Notes: a model not told the origin generated them from the letters alone. A stretch of 64,000 nt of DNA from Branchipolynoe longqiensis (GCA_030323885.1 CM059199.1:36464590-36528589); one strand, 5' to 3'. Counted from the stretch's first letter, positions 21,499-33,600 are shown. A program made the numbers and translations.

Positions 21499-21640
21499 TA
21501 ACTTGTCCATATTTGTGAGAGTTCGCACTCATGGAGACTTTACAGTGCTACTGCCTCAGGGAGACGAGACCGCCCGGCACCATGACCTGATGTCCCACTC
21601 AGTCACATTATCCCGTCACTGAGTTAACCAGTCCTCAACA
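21499..21640 (-). mobile_element. SINE-1 body fragment
   Basis: Minus-strand body words CACTCATGGAGACTTTACAG, GGCACCATGACCTGATGTCC, GTCACATTATCCCG. Head and tail are absent. Confidence 0.55.
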
Positions 21641-21699
21641 TTTCTGGGTCCACCTTAAAGTTCCATAGGCTGGTAAGCGCATACAATATTCGAATGCAA

Positions 21700-21905
21700 A
21701 ACACTTATCTAAATTTATAGCTACATATTCAAATTAGGGACTGGTTTACTGACGAAACATTTGCTGCTTCACATAACGAAATACTAAGTCAATTTTATCA
21801 TATATATTATTGTTGAGGCCTATAGGATTAGAGTTTTGACAAACATGCCACAATTAATTTGTCAGATTTACACTTCAGATATATCTGCAATTTCAGGATA
21901 ATCTG
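21700..21905. mobile_element. GCATAGTCC MITE, decayed
   Basis: Carries TTTGCTGCTTCACATAACG and GAGTTTTGACAAACATGCCACAATTAATTTG, the core words of the family, without clear termini. Confidence 0.35.
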
Positions 21906-22129
21906 ACTGTGTGGGATATCACGGCCTGGTTCGGGCAAGACTATCCCTCCCCCTGGCCGTCAATCACCTTAACTGGTGCTTCTTTACCTAGGGTAGGGAG
22001 AACAAGGCGAATTGCCACGGTGGACATTGGTGATCAGAATGTTCTGCCAACATTCTCCTGCAGGGGGCGCCACCTTCAGGCACGTGGCAGTCACTGTTAT
22101 TGAGGCAGACTGCCACCGGGCGAGAAGGC

Positions 22130-22640
22130 AGCTGTCCCGGGGCGGAGGCGAGGTGGATGTGGGGCTGTGTGCAGGGGGGTTGGTGTCGGGTGGGGGCTGG
22201 GCGGGGTGGAGGCCGGGTGGGGATGGGGTGACAAAGAGTGGGGAGGGCGAGGGAGGGGTGACGTAGGGGTGATGGAGGGGTAAGGGACGGAGTGGGGTCT
22301 GGGGGGTGGTTTGTAGGGGTGGGGGCGGGTTGGGGGGGAGTGGCGGTGGGGTAAGGGTATGAAGGGTTGGGGGCTGGGTGGGGGCGAGGTGGGGGCGAGG
22401 TGGGGGAGAGCCGGGTGGGGCGTGGTGGGAACGGGATGGGGGCGAGGACGGGGTAAAGACGAGCGAGGTCGGGGGCGGAGTGAGGGCGGGGTGAGGGCGG
22501 GGTCCGGGCGGAGCTGGGGTTTGATAGGGACGAGGCGGGGGCAGGGTGAGGGTGGGATGAGGGCGGCGGGGATGTAGTGGGAGCGGGTTGAGGGTGGGGC
22601 GGGGCGGGTGGATGGGGGCGGAGTTTCCCTAGGCCAGGCA
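22130..22640. repeat. GGTGGGGGCGAG minisatellite
   Basis: About 500 bp of degenerate GGGTGGGGGCGAGGT units. The Pro-rich minus-strand frame is an artefact. G-run spacing predicts G-quadruplexes on the plus strand. Confidence 0.85.
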
Positions 22641-22913
22641 CTGCCGGGCTAACTTTCTGAAGTTTCCTCCCACCCACCCACGCCTCTTCCACGGCCCTCT
22701 TTGGGAGAAAGCTTTTTATAACGACATGGAACACGTGCTATAGACCCCCCTTTGATCATTCGTGGGAATCAATGTAAGTTTGTGTGGGTTTTGTTGTTGT
22801 TGTTTTCGGGGTGTGGTGGTGGTGGTGGTGGGGGCGGGGAGGGGGGGTCGTTCCCCCTTATCTATGTTCTGTGAACTTATTTTAAGTTTGGTTCTGTTTC
22901 CGTGTTGTACTGT

Positions 22914-23049
22914 GTCATGGTGCAGGCAGCCTGGTCTCCCGGTTCGACAGTACTATAAAGTCACTATGAGTGCGCACTGTCACAAGTCGGTACCCTTCGT
23001 GATAATTATGACCTTAGATGTTGCTAGGACGTAAAACAACAACAAACAA
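22914..23049 (+). mobile_element. SINE-1 3' fragment
   Basis: Plus-strand copy from TGTCATGGTGCAGGCAGCC to the AAACAACAACAAAC tail. Confidence 0.6.
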
Positions 23050-23151
23050 GACGTCCGATTCTCCTCTATCAAACGTGGGTGCCCCCCCCCCCCCCAGCTT
23101 AGCACGTTGGTTTGTTTCTCTTTGGTCAGAGCAATGCATGGATTCATGCTG

Positions 23152-23153
23152 CA

Positions 23154-23187
<34 letters not shown>
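23152..23187. repeat. Poly-G tract
   Basis: An unbroken run of more than 30 G residues; the length in an assembly is doubtful. Confidence 0.9.
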
Positions 23188-23238
23188 AGCAGTCTCTCTT
23201 TAGAAAAGATTGGAAGAGGAGGGGGATTTTGGTAGAGA

Positions 23239-23434
23239 TTATTGTTGGTTGTTGTGTTGCGTCCTAGCAACATCTAAGGTAATATCAGGACGGGTAACGA
23301 TTGTGCCTGCACATTCATGGCGACTTTCTAATGTTACCACACTGGGAAGTCATTGGTTTGACTCGACCGGGAACAGAACTCCCGACCTTCCACACGCGAG
23401 GCCCGCGCTCTACCCATTAGTCCACCGCGCTCGG
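23239..23434 (-). mobile_element. SINE-1, internally deleted, type B head
   Basis: Tail, proximal body, then a jump to the head. The head (CTCCCGACCTTCCACACGCG, CGCGCTCTACCCATTAGTCC) differs from the type A heads of 7838 and 55147. Confidence 0.65.
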
Positions 23435-23584
23435 GAGGCTGCTAGCGGGCCTGGGTACTAGGACCTGAGTGGTGGTGGGTGGCGGGAGGGACGAGGCGCA
23501 ACTTTGAGGTTGTCGTCTGCTGTCAGTAAATGTCGTCTGCTGTCTCCCCCAATTCACATTTCCACTCGGCCGACAACTGCGGTC

Positions 23585-23740
23585 ACGTGGTCGACTGTGC
23601 CGAGTTAGCGAACTGAGTTTATGCTGATTTAGGTTAGCAGGTTAGTGCCAGTCTGTTTGTCAGCCTTTCTGATCAGCTGGCGGTAGAGTTCAGACAATAT
23701 AAACTTAGCACCGCTTAAAAGTCGCAGTTATATAGGACTG
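23585..23740 (+). promoter_or_regulatory. Possible TATA promoter with E-box
   Basis: CACGTG at 23585-23590 and TATATAGG at 23729-23736. About 30 nt downstream of the TATA lies CTTCTCCATTTGCAT. No following coding exon can be tied to it, so this is only a candidate. Confidence 0.25.
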
Positions 23741-23885
23741 GCTTCTCCATTTGCATCTCTCGTCAACTTGAAGGGGAGAACGCAGACAGTTACAGCCATT
23801 TCGTCGTCTCTGATATATCAGTTTTGGATCTGTTAGTTTTATTGTCACTCAGGGAAGCTAAACACCTGGTCCAACAATCCAGCAT

Positions 23886-24077
23886 AGTAAAATCTCTCTA
23901 AATCGACCGACCATGGAACCGACTTTAAATGGTCCATTTACGGAGGTGATGTGTTTAGGGAGTTTTTATTTATTGTTATAATGGTATTGTATGGGTGATC
24001 GTTTGGGACCCAAAGAAAGCGATCGATATAGGGGAGTGGGTGATCTGTAGTGGTGGTTGGTTAGAGAGGTGTTACTG
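23886..24077. mobile_element. Pogo-like MITE
   Basis: Starts AGTAAAATCTCTCTAAATCGACCGACC and ends GGTTAGAGAGGTGTTACTG followed by TA. Same family as 43726 and 44981; the CAGTAAAACCTC-type terminus and TA target are typical of pogo/Tigger-group elements. Confidence 0.65.
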
Positions 24078-24110
<33 letters not shown>

Positions 24111-24240
24111 ATATATATACATATATATGCATATCCATGTGAAGAGTTCAGGCGCAAAACCACGTCAATCGAAAAATGGAGATAAACCGGCATGCAACTC
24201 TCCCTATATATATATATATATATATATATAGGGAGAGTTG
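24078..24240. repeat. TA microsatellites around a GCGCAAA element end
   Basis: TA runs at 24078-24125 and 24206-24230. Between them is AAGAGTTCAGGCGCAAAACC, the terminus of the MITE seen complete at 37675. Confidence 0.7.
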
Positions 24241-24353
24241 CATGCCAGACCTGATGATATGACCTCAGATGTTGCCAGGAAGTAAAATTAGTAGAAACAA
24301 GTAAATAAATGTTGAACATGCGCTTGCTTACCCACTCCCTTGCATAGATGTTT

Positions 24354-24677
24354 TTTGGTTGTTTGTTTTATGTCCTGACAACATCTATGGTCATATCAGG
24401 ATGGGTACTGACTTGTGACAGTGCACACTCATGGTGATTTTATAGTGTGTATCCACTGCGAAATCAGGCCACTGGTACCATGACCCAATACCCGACTCAG
24501 TTACATTATCCTGACACTGAACTATCCAGTCCTTTCCCTATCATATTAATGCTGAACGCCAGGCTAGGAAGTGACTAGTATCAATTTTAAAGTATTTGGT
24601 TTGATGCGACTGGGATTGGAACTCCCAATCTTCCACATGCGGGGCCCCCGCTCTACCGAGTCGGCCACTGCACCCGG
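24354..24677 (-). mobile_element. SINE-1, full length, type B head
   Basis: Tail TTGGTTGTTTGTTTTATGTCC, full body, and head with GCGGGGCCCCCGCTCTACCG and CGGCCACTGCACCCGG. Confidence 0.75.
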
Positions 24678-24679
24678 TA

Positions 24680-25027
24680 CCCCAAGCATAGAAAAGCAGC
24701 ATCAAACTGCAATAACCATTTAAGGAGGACACCTTTCACATCAGATGCACATGCAAGTCAAACAGGAAGAAATATTTTGGTCAGGAAAATGTTATTTTCT
24801 TATCTAATCGCGTAGTACTAAGAGACCCGGTTATCAATATCATATGACAAGATCAGCACCGTTTTGAGGCAAAATTGGACCTGCTCTCGGACGTTGTGGC
24901 ACCACCTGGCGGAATGAGACGGCACTAAACAGTAGTGCGCGGTGGTGCCACCTGGAGGCTCCCGACCTAGTGAGGGAAGGACCAACTTGTCCTTTCTGAG
25001 CACTTAAATGGTATTTGCTGGCCCAAG
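24680..25027. other. Unassigned spacer
   Basis: I see no gene; GGTGGTGCCACCTGG words echo 5210-5240. Confidence 0.3.
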
Positions 25028-25305
25028 TTTTGTTTGTTTGTTTGTTGTTGTGTTATCAAGACCATACCGACTTGTGACAGTGCACACTCATGGCAACTTT
25101 ATAGTTCTGCCCCACTGGGAATCCAGGCCACCAGCACCATGACCTGATTATCTCACTCAGTCACATTATCCTGACACTGAGCCAACCAGGCCTTGCCCTA
25201 TCCTAATAATGCAGAGCGCCAGGCTAGGTAGTGACAAGTATCAATTTTTAAGTCATTGGTTTGACTCGACCAGAATTCGAACACACACACTCATGGGTTC
25301 GCTTG
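25028..25305 (-). mobile_element. SINE-1 with partial head
   Basis: Tail GTTTGTTTGTTTGTTGTTG, body lacking the usual TCCTAGCAACATC segment, and a head with the CACTCATGGGTTCG palindrome variant. Confidence 0.65.
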
Positions 25306-25589
25306 CCCAAGTAGGTGAGTGACCTGCAAATAAGTGGATGTAAACTTTTCCTAGACCTGCAAATGTATAATCTAAACGGCAGGCTCCCACACTTGATATA
25401 AATATATGCTGTATAAGAATTATACGAGTATAATAACACAGAATACTATACTATCCTAGCACCCACACACCAGTGATCGGGTGCTGGAACCTCACCTACT
25501 CATCTACTGCTCATGCCTCAGCTCCGATGGTGGCACCACTGCTCGCCTGCTCATTGTCCTACTCACTTGCCACTGAGAATTTGTACATA

Positions 25590-25840
25590 CATATGCCGAA
25601 GTCAGGCGCAAATCCGCATAAACGGCAATCCAAAAGTTGACTTAACCATTGGAGTCAAACCCTCAAATGCTGAAATTTGTACATTCCTCTTTGTTGTTGT
25701 AAATTGCTCCATACCCATTTCTTCACAACCAACATGCAGTGAGATGGAATTAGTGATAAGTAAAATTACCTTCAGTTTAGTTTTTTAAATTATGTCAATT
25801 ATTGGATTGGTGGTTTTGAGGATTTGCGCCTGAACTCTCC

Positions 25841-25874
<34 letters not shown>

Positions 25875-25880
25875 GGATAG
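25590..25880. mobile_element. GCGCAAA MITE with AT tail
   Basis: Left terminus AGTCAGGCGCAAATCCGCAT at 25600 and complementary right terminus GGATTTGCGCCTGAACTC at about 25820, followed by a TA microsatellite. Same family as 37675-37909. Confidence 0.55.
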
Positions 25881-26258
25881 TGATGAACATGTTATCGCAT
25901 GTAATAACATCTGGAGTGGGTTGCACTCCACCCACCCACCCCTCTCCAGGGGTGGCGGTGGGTACCAGCATGCACCTCTCCGCCTCATGCGCAGTGCCTC
26001 GGCCTCTACTAGCTCGGAGGATATCTAGGTATATATATATATAGGGAGACTTGCATGCCATAGTTCTGGCTATACCCATAGTAATAGGGTAATCGACACA
26101 GACCAGACTCCACAACTGCGTTAAGTAAAATGAGTAGCCTCCTCCAGAGCCTAGACCTTTACCGCCTTGACAGTCAATCACCATCATTACATCAGACGGC
26201 GCCACATGTCCTCTACGGGGTGACCAGTGCTGCCATGCGCGGTATATGAGTAGGATAT

Positions 26259-26545
26259 CTTAAAGCTGCATAGTCCAATGAACATCAAATTTTCAAAACC
26301 AAAACAAGTGTCTCAATTTGATTCTATATATCTAACATCAATACTAGTGCACTTGTTAAACATTTGTCACCACATAGAAGGGAATACTGAGACAATTTAA
26401 TAGAACCTATTACTGCAGAAACCTATGGTGTCAGAGTTTTGGCAAGCTTGCCAAAACTAATTTTGCTTGTTTGCACTTAAAATATACCAAAAGTTAGCTA
26501 TTTAAAATAAAAGTTACTTCAAGTGAAAGTAGGGTAGATTGTTTC
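26259..26545. mobile_element. GCATAGTCC MITE, right end missing
   Basis: Starts CTTAAAGCTGCATAGTCC and includes the internal palindrome GTTTTGGCAAGCTTGCCAAAAC at about 26435. It stops after AGTAGGGTAGATTG. Confidence 0.65.
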
Positions 26546-26777
26546 GTAATGCTTTGGCATTGCGGGTAATCAGGATCGCGAATACAGACCAAGGCGTGCC
26601 AGTACTAAGGACATCTATTCTCGCCGACTAGTGGAATTCTTTAGAACTATGTAATCAACTCAAACACCGACTAGCAGGTTTTTTGCAGCCTCGCCACTGA
26701 TCAGTAATCAGGAATTGATGATGTATTATGCAGTACTCTCGAACTGTCGATGCGTCACTTTTCGGGCAGACTTTCGC

Positions 26778-26813
26778 TATATAAGGCAACGTGCCGCCGG
26801 GCTTTGGTCACTA
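26778..26813 (+). promoter_or_regulatory. Candidate core promoter of the C1q gene
   Basis: TATATAAG at 26778-26785 is followed about 31 nt downstream by an initiator-like TCACTA (26808-26813), the normal spacing for a TATA-driven RNA polymerase II start. It is the nearest good plus-strand promoter upstream of the C1q exon at 30430. There is no ATG in the next 150 nt, so a first exon here would be untranslated. The words GCTATATAAGGCA resemble the TATA region of the C4-like gene. Sequence evidence only. Confidence 0.4.
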
Positions 26814-27139
26814 CGACCGGAGGAGCCAGGAGACAATAACCAGCCTAACTTGGCCTCACACCCACCCCACATCTGATAGTGGAAAGTAGGGCCATAGCAT
26901 CTCTAGCCTCGTTTCTTAAGCATTTGTGAGCTGACATTTGTATAACCTGACATTTAACTTTCCTTAATTAAAAATGCCATAACTATATTTGCTGTGTTCA
27001 CGTTTTTCCTGCTTATAACGATCAGCCTAATATGTTTATCTCAGAAAATGACAGAAACTCAAAATTGTAAGTGCCACTTTCATTAGGGGCGGAGTGCGGG
27101 TGTGGGTATGGGAAGTGGTGCATGGACGAACAATAGGCG

Positions 27140-27378
27140 AACCATTGATTTACTAAAGTGATACTTATCAGTACTTAGCCTGGCGCTCGGCATTAGTAGA
27201 AACGGGAAAGGGCTGGTTAGCTCAGGGTCAGGATGATGTGATTAAGTGGAAAATTGGGTCATGGTCTCTGAGTGGGGCAGCACTATAAAGTCGCCATGAG
27301 TGCATTACTGCCACAAGTCGGGACCAGTCCTGATATGACCTTAGATATTGCCAGGACGTAAAACTCCAACAAATAAAC
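27140..27378 (+). mobile_element. SINE-1, head missing
   Basis: Plus-strand body from AACCATTGATTTACTAAAGT to GTAAAACTCCAACAAAT, without the tRNA-like head. Confidence 0.65.
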
Positions 27379-27404
27379 GCATCATGTTCGAGCTAAGCTA
27401 CAAC

Positions 27405-28085
27405 TTCCACCTTCCCAACCTCCCCAAACTGCCAACACCAGCAATGCAGCCAACTCACCCTCTACCCAACACTTCCAACCCCACCCAACCCCCACCCCAC
27501 CCCTCCATCCCCACCAATCCCCCATCCCACCCTTCCATCCACACCCAACCCACATCCTGACCCCACCTTCGCTTCAGCGCCAGTGTGGTTCTTTGTGTCT
27601 TTTCTCTTTTAGGAAAGAAAAATAGGCAGGAGGAGGAAACATTGTCCAATACTTTCTAAAAGTTTGCTAACATTGCCCACCCCCTCCACCGCCTCCACGT
27701 CCACGCGACCTCGACCCCCACCCTCACGCTACCTCCACCCGCACCCGCCACCCGCACCCGCCACCCGCACCCGCCACCCGCACCCGCCACCCGCACCCGC
27801 ACCCGCACCCGCACCCGCCACCCGCACCCACCACCCGCACCCGTCACCCGCCACCCACCACCCGCCACCCGCCACCCTCACCCGCACCCGCACCCGCCAC
27901 CCGTCACCCGCCACCCGCACCCGCACCCGCACTATGCCGCTACCCCGCACCCACACCCGATCCCCTCTCCCCTCACCGCCCCTCCATCCCCGCCCGCACT
28001 GGCACCCCGTCCCCCACTCCACCCACCGCCCACCCAAACCCCACCCTCACCCCCATCCAACCCCATCCCCTACCCCTGCATGCTC
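27405..28085. repeat. C-rich CCACCCAACC and CCGCACCCGCCA arrays
   Basis: 27405-27560 is CCCACCC/CCATCC-rich. 27680-28080 is a purer CACCCGCC/CACCCGCACCCG array. Pro/His/Arg frames are artefacts. The minus strand is strongly G-quadruplex-prone. Confidence 0.85.
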
Positions 28086-28360
28086 ACACATACATGCCAA
28101 CCCCAAGGGGATATAAGCATGTGGTTTATACTCCCAAGCGTCGGAACCTGAAGGCCTGACCACAGGACCCGCTCCTAAATCACAACTGGGCACTCAGTTA
28201 TCCATAGCTATGCCTCAGCTACGTAACTTCAATTTTTTTCACTGAAAACTCAGACGTTCAGTGACTGTCGCTTAAAATAAATACTGCGTAATCCAATGGA
28301 AGCATCCTATATTCAAATGGAAACTAGACTTTGTATTCAACTTAACAACTGGTGCACCTA
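28086..28360. other. Unassigned spacer in the putative C1q first intron
   Basis: I see no exon. TACTGCGTAATCCAATGGAAGC at 28280 is a weak match to the GCATAGTCC MITE terminus. Confidence 0.3.
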
Positions 28361-28361
28361 G

Positions 28362-28675
28362 TACTGGTGTTGTTGTTTTACGTCCAGGCGCCATCTAGGT
28401 TCATATCATGACGGGCACCGACTTGTGACAGTGCGCACTCATGGCTACTTTATAGTGCTGCCTCATTGAAACACCAGACCGACGGCACCATGACCCAATA
28501 GCTCGCACAGTCACAGTATCCTGATACTGTCATATCCTAGTAATGCCGAGCACCAGGGTAGGCAACGACAAGTATCAATTGTAAAAGTCATTGGTTGACT
28601 CGACTGGGATTCGAACTCCAGACCCTCAACACGGGAAGTCTGATATTGGCCGATTCTGCCATCGCGTCCTGTGGT
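28362..28675 (-). mobile_element. SINE-1, full length, type B-like head
   Basis: Tail TGTTGTTGTTTTACGTCC, slightly shortened body, head with CTCGACTGGGATTCGAACTCC and GCCGATTCTGCCATCGCGTCC. Confidence 0.7.
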
Positions 28676-28679
28676 GGAG

Positions 28680-28945
28680 CTGGTTGGTGGTTTGACTTTT
28701 ACGTCTAGCAACATCTAAGGTCATATAAAGATGGTTACCGACTTGTGACAGTGCGCACTCATGGCAACTTTATAGTGCTTCCCCACTGGAAGACCAGGCT
28801 TCCTAACCAGTTCTTGTCCTATCCTAGTAATGCAAAATGCCCGGGTAGGTAGCAACAAGTATCCATTTTAAAAGTCATTGGTTTGACGCGACTGGGATTC
28901 AAACCCATGATATCCAGCATGGGGAAGTCTGCACTCTAGCGATTG
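28680..28945 (-). mobile_element. SINE-1 directly following another copy
   Basis: Tail TTGGTGGTTTGACTTTTACG and body; part of the middle (ACCATGACC to ACTGAGCC) is missing. Confidence 0.65.
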
Positions 28946-29141
28946 TACCTAGTAACTAGGTACCGTTGCATAGAAGTAATATTTAGTACAATTAACTGAA
29001 CCTGGTTCTGCTGAAACAGAGGAGATCCTGCATTTTAACCTGCATTCTAACATTAATTGTCCAGGTTTTCACATCAAATACCTCCAAAGGTAACCCTTAA
29101 ATAGAAACAAAAAACAATCTTAATCCAATATAGATTGACAT

Positions 29142-29194
29142 AGTTTGTTGTTGTTTTACGTCCTCGCAACATCTAAGGTCATATCAGGACGGGG
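29142..29194 (-). mobile_element. SINE-1 tail fragment
   Basis: GTTTGTTGTTGTTTTACGTCC and CTAAGGTCATATCAGGACGG only. Confidence 0.5.
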
Positions 29195-29883
29195 AATCCA
29201 AAAATTGGAGATGAACATTGAAATGTAACCTTCAAAAAGTATATATTTGTTATATTCCGACTCTGTTGGTCATTTCTCCATGTCATCGTTGAAAAAGTGA
29301 GAATAACAATTATTTTCAGGTAAATATCTTTGATTTAAACTGCATTTTTGGAATGGCGTTTACATGGTTTTTCGCCTGAAGTCTTCATATGATTATGACC
29401 AATAGAGGAAGAAGGGCAGCCTACGGGCAGGGTTAGGCCTATGACGAGTGACATCTACTTGTGTCCTGAGGCCTATCATATCAAACACCCAACATCATCA
29501 AGCTGTGCAAGTTTAAGTACATCTAAGTTATGTCATCTGCGTAGATGTGCATAGTAGGCTAAGTTATCATATACAGGTTAGGAAAAAAATATAAAATTAA
29601 AAAAAAAACTAATATAGAAACTACTAACACCCAAAACCGCAAACGTTGGCCCAAGAAAGATCAGGTAAAGACTCCTGAGTACAGGACCAGACCAATCCAG
29701 TATCACAGCTGTCCAGCGTTGAAAACAAGCACCCTCATGGGAGCTTATACGTTATGGGCAGAATAAAAAACTTGTCACAAAAAAAAAGAAAGAAAAAAAG
29801 TCAGTTGTTTTGTGGGTGTGTGTGTGTGGTGTGGGTGGGTTGGTGGTTTTTGTTTGTTTTGTTGGTGGTTGGTTGGGTGTGTT
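29195..29883. other. Unassigned spacer
   Basis: I see no exon. GTTTACATGGTTTTTCGCCTGAAG at 29360 is a lone terminus of the GCGCAAA MITE, and 29810-29880 is GGTTGGTGG/TTTGT simple sequence. Confidence 0.3.
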
Positions 29884-30042
29884 GCAGTTCCAGGATAATG
29901 TGTGTGGGATATCGGGTCATGGTGCTGGCAGCCTGGTATTCCACTGGGGCAGCACTATCAAGTCCCCATGAGTGCAAACTGTCAGAAGTTGGCGTCCATT
30001 CTGATATGACATGAAATGTTGCTAGGACGTAAACAACAACTC
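29884..30042 (+). mobile_element. SINE-1 3' half
   Basis: CAGTTCCAGGATAATGTGTG through GCTAGGACGTAAACAACAAC. Confidence 0.6.
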
Positions 30043-30180
30043 CCCAAAAAACCACTGCCCTCTGGACCTTGCCAAAGTCCAGTCTTCTCCACTCCCTCAT
30101 GGTGTCTTCCCACCTCTTCTTTCCTGTGGACATTGGGTTGGTCCTTGTGACCTATCAGGAAATGTCGAAGCTGCGACCCT
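30043..30180 (-). mobile_element. Possible non-LTR retrotransposon 3' remnant
   Basis: The minus strand translates to EWRRLDFGKVQRAV-like sequence, comparable with 58045-58190 ([19 protein letters not shown]). Both resemble the polar C-terminal ends of LINE ORF2 proteins and both lie next to SINE-1 copies. The assignment is tentative. Confidence 0.3.
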
Positions 30181-30429
30181 CCACGAGTCTCCCAGTTATG
30201 GCTGAAATAGCTGATGGCAACATGTCATTACTGGGCGGATAACTTCATAGTGCGAAGCAAGGGGTCACATGGGTGGAAGCGTTCATATGAACTCAACGAT
30301 CAAATGGTTGCCCTGGAGACAGGTTGGTTTCGTCAGGTTGTACTTCACTCAAGACTCACCATGCAATGCCAACACCCATGATTGCATAACATATTTAACT
30401 GACTCACGCTTTCTTCTCTCCATTTGCAG

Positions 30430-30638
30430 GCCTCAACGCGCCAATGCCAACCCGCGTGGCCTTCTTCGTTGGGCTCTCCGACAACATGGGCCCTGTGACG
30501 GAGCACACCGACATCGTCTTCGACCGCGTCGTCACCAATGTCGGAGCCGGCTATGATGCCGCATCAGGCCGCTTCTCCGCCCCGGTGAATGGCACCTACC
30601 AGTTCAACATCATCGTGTCAGCGCAGGGCAGGCAAAAG
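30430..30638 (+). CDS. C1q exon, N-terminal half of the domain
   Basis: Preceded by TCTCTCCATTTGCAG and followed by GTGAGT at 30639. 209 nt: two bases complete a split codon, then 69 codons (LNAPMPTRVAFFVGLSDN through VSAQGRQK), ending in phase 0. Unusually GC-rich third positions compared with the surrounding AT-rich DNA. Confidence 0.85.
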
Positions 30639-33600
30639 GTGAGTAGGCAGCACAGTTGCCCCCCCCCCCCCTTACCCCTCTAAACCCAGTTTACTCTACT
30701 CCTACCCACACCAGTCCACTCCAACCCACCCCAGCCCAGTCCAACCCACCCCATCCCACTCCAACACACCCCAGACCACTCCAACCCACCCCAGCCCACC
30801 CCAACCCACCCCTGCCCACTCCAACCCTCCCCAGCCCAGTCCAACCCACCCCAGCCCACTCCAACCCACCCCAGTCAACTCCAACCCACTCGAGACCACA
30901 CCAACCCACCCCAGTCCACTCCAACCCACCCCAGCCCACTCCAACCCACCCCAGCCCACCCACCACACCCCTGCCCACTCAGCCTCGCACGCTAGTCCAA
31001 CCCCACCCACCCTCCAACCCACCCCAGCCCACTCCAACCCACCCTCAACTCCAACCCACTCTCCCAGACCACCCCAACCCCACCCCAGCCCACTCCAACC
31101 CACCCCAGCACCCACCACAGCCCATCCGAGCCCACCCCACTCCACCCGAGCCTACCCTAGCCCATCCGAGCACACCTCATGCCACCCGAGCCTACCTCAG
31201 CCCTATTGAGCTTCTAATGTCAGCTCGCTTTAATACAAAACGTTAATGGGATAGAGTGCGGTCGCTGTCCCGCCTTGTCGCGCCACCTAGATGCGAACCC
31301 CCGTTCGAGAGAGGTGGTTCTCCCGGCAAGAGGCAGTGGCCGACACCACTCTCCCTTCACCCGTATATATTCTCAAATATATACGGGGTATATATCGTTA
31401 TATATTATAACACTTTAAGTGATATGTAATCAAACATTTGTCTTGTAAATCAAATTCTTGCTCTGCCAGTGCAACATATCGCCACATCTACACCTCATCG
31501 ACCCTACCTACGAAACCCCCCCTAAGCATCTCCGTGTGGGGATATTTTCTTTCTTCTATTTTACTTTTCGCTCATGTTCTGTTGCTTTCTTTTCCTGGGA
31601 CACGCTAGGAGTGCTGGGTAGCGAGATAATCATAGATACGGGTACGTCAAATAGAGAGCCCCAATTACGTGAATGCATTGCATTCTGGTCAAAACTAAAA
31701 GATACATGCATTCAGAGGTCAAAATCATAATCTACAGAATTTGAAAGTTATTAACATCGGTTACGCATCGGTGATTTGCTTTGCTTCAGCTGCAGTGTGT
31801 GGTCCTTATTTATCCCGTCCTGATATGAACACATATGTTGCTAGGACGTAAAACCCCAACAACCAACCTTATTTGCCAGAGGTTAGACTTGTTTGTGGCG
31901 GGCTGTGTAATCCCAGTGGTGAATAGTGCGTGTGTTGTCCACCAGGTGGGCCCATTGATGGTCTAGGGTACAGAGTGTGTCCACTAGCTGGCGCCAATGC
32001 TGTGGCCCAGCGTTGTGGATGTGTGACGTCCGTAGCCTGTGGTCGGTGAGAATGGGACGCCTATCACTCTGTAGGCTGCTTGGTTCCTAGGATATCACAC
32101 CCATTTAATTGTACGAATTCTAGGGATACTGCACCACAATGGGTAGAGCGCGGGCCTCGCGTGCAGGAGATCGGGAGTTTGGTTCCCGGTCTAGTCAAAC
32201 CAATGACTTACAAAAACCAATGACTTATGAACTTGATACTTGTCACTTCCTAGCCTGGCGCTTGACAGTAATAGGATAGGGCAAACACTAGGTAGCTCAG
32301 TGCCAGGATAATGTGATTGAGTGGGATATTGGGTGATGGTGCCGGCAGCCTGATTTCCCAGAGGGGCAGCACTATAAAGTCACCATGAGTGCGCACTGTC
32401 ACAACTCGGTATCTGTCCTGGACTTGTCCATTACCTTAGATGTTGCCAGGATGTAAAACTCCAACAACCAACCAACCAATGTCATCACATGGGCCCATGG
32501 TGACTTAGTGTATATTTTGTCCACCAGGCAGCAGTTATGGTCTTGAAGAATGGAGGCATGGTAGCAACCGTTTGGGCGGAGAGCATTCCATACTGGGCGA
32601 CGGCATCCAACATAGTCGTGCTGTCACTGGATAAGGGCGAACAAGTTTGGCTCATGCTGCTCAACCGAGCATCGTTTCTTCATGGATACATGTACACCAC
32701 ATTCTCCGGGTTTATTATCTTTGAGAACAAATGAAGAAAGCCTCTTGTTGAGCCTGGCGTGATTGTCATCTCTGGATGCTACAAGAATAAAGATGTGACG
32801 TGAAGCAAAGGCTAATATGAAAGCCTTCAAGAAAGGAAAAAGGGAAGCCATCATGTAAAACCAATCAAACGTTGAGAAAGCCGAATGGCCCAATTAAGCA
32901 TGACCTTCTCCGGATGTATTGTACAATTCAACAAGGGCAGTGACCTGCTCCAAATTGGATTCTAGCACCGGAAGTTATTTAGTGGACTCCTTAGGATTGG
33001 ATTACGTACAGAACACTGCCACTTACCACAAACGCCATATCTTCTATATACTGTGTTGATGTTGAAGGACATGCATTGCGACAGGATGGACATTACTGCC
33101 GCAGAGGATTACGTGGAAGAGGATGCGACGCAAATAGTGTAAGCTGATGCTATTCTGTGTGTATATTACATTATATATCATAGTTGTAGTATTCCTCGCC
33201 CCGTCGATCTAGGATATAACTCCCATGTTAATTTGTCCACGCTAATTTTTGTTATTGGGTATTTTCTTGCCCGTTTCTTATTATACATGCAGAAAGAAAA
33301 TATTGTGTATTATTGCTTGTTCATTATTGACATAGATAGTCATGTAATTTCCGAGAAGTAATATGTTCACATACATCCCTGTATATGCACAGGTATCCAT
33401 ATATATACACATTTATACATATATATGTACATGTATATATATATACACATACATGTATATATTATATGTGTGTAAATAAAATTGAAAGTGTTAACTGTGA
33501 CGTAGAATGATAAAACATCAATTATTGTATTATATAATTGTACGTATATTCAGATACATAACTGTTCACATAGAATACATATAATACATATGATTATGAA

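Noticed and set aside
27664..28116. Pro/Arg/Thr frame and its Gly/Trp/Val minus-strand counterpart
   Set aside because: CACCCGCC array without any domain.
30656..31246. 196-codon Pro/His/Thr frame directly after the C1q exon
   Set aside because: Translation of the 20-bp intronic minisatellite; the exon ends at a clear GTGAGT donor before it.
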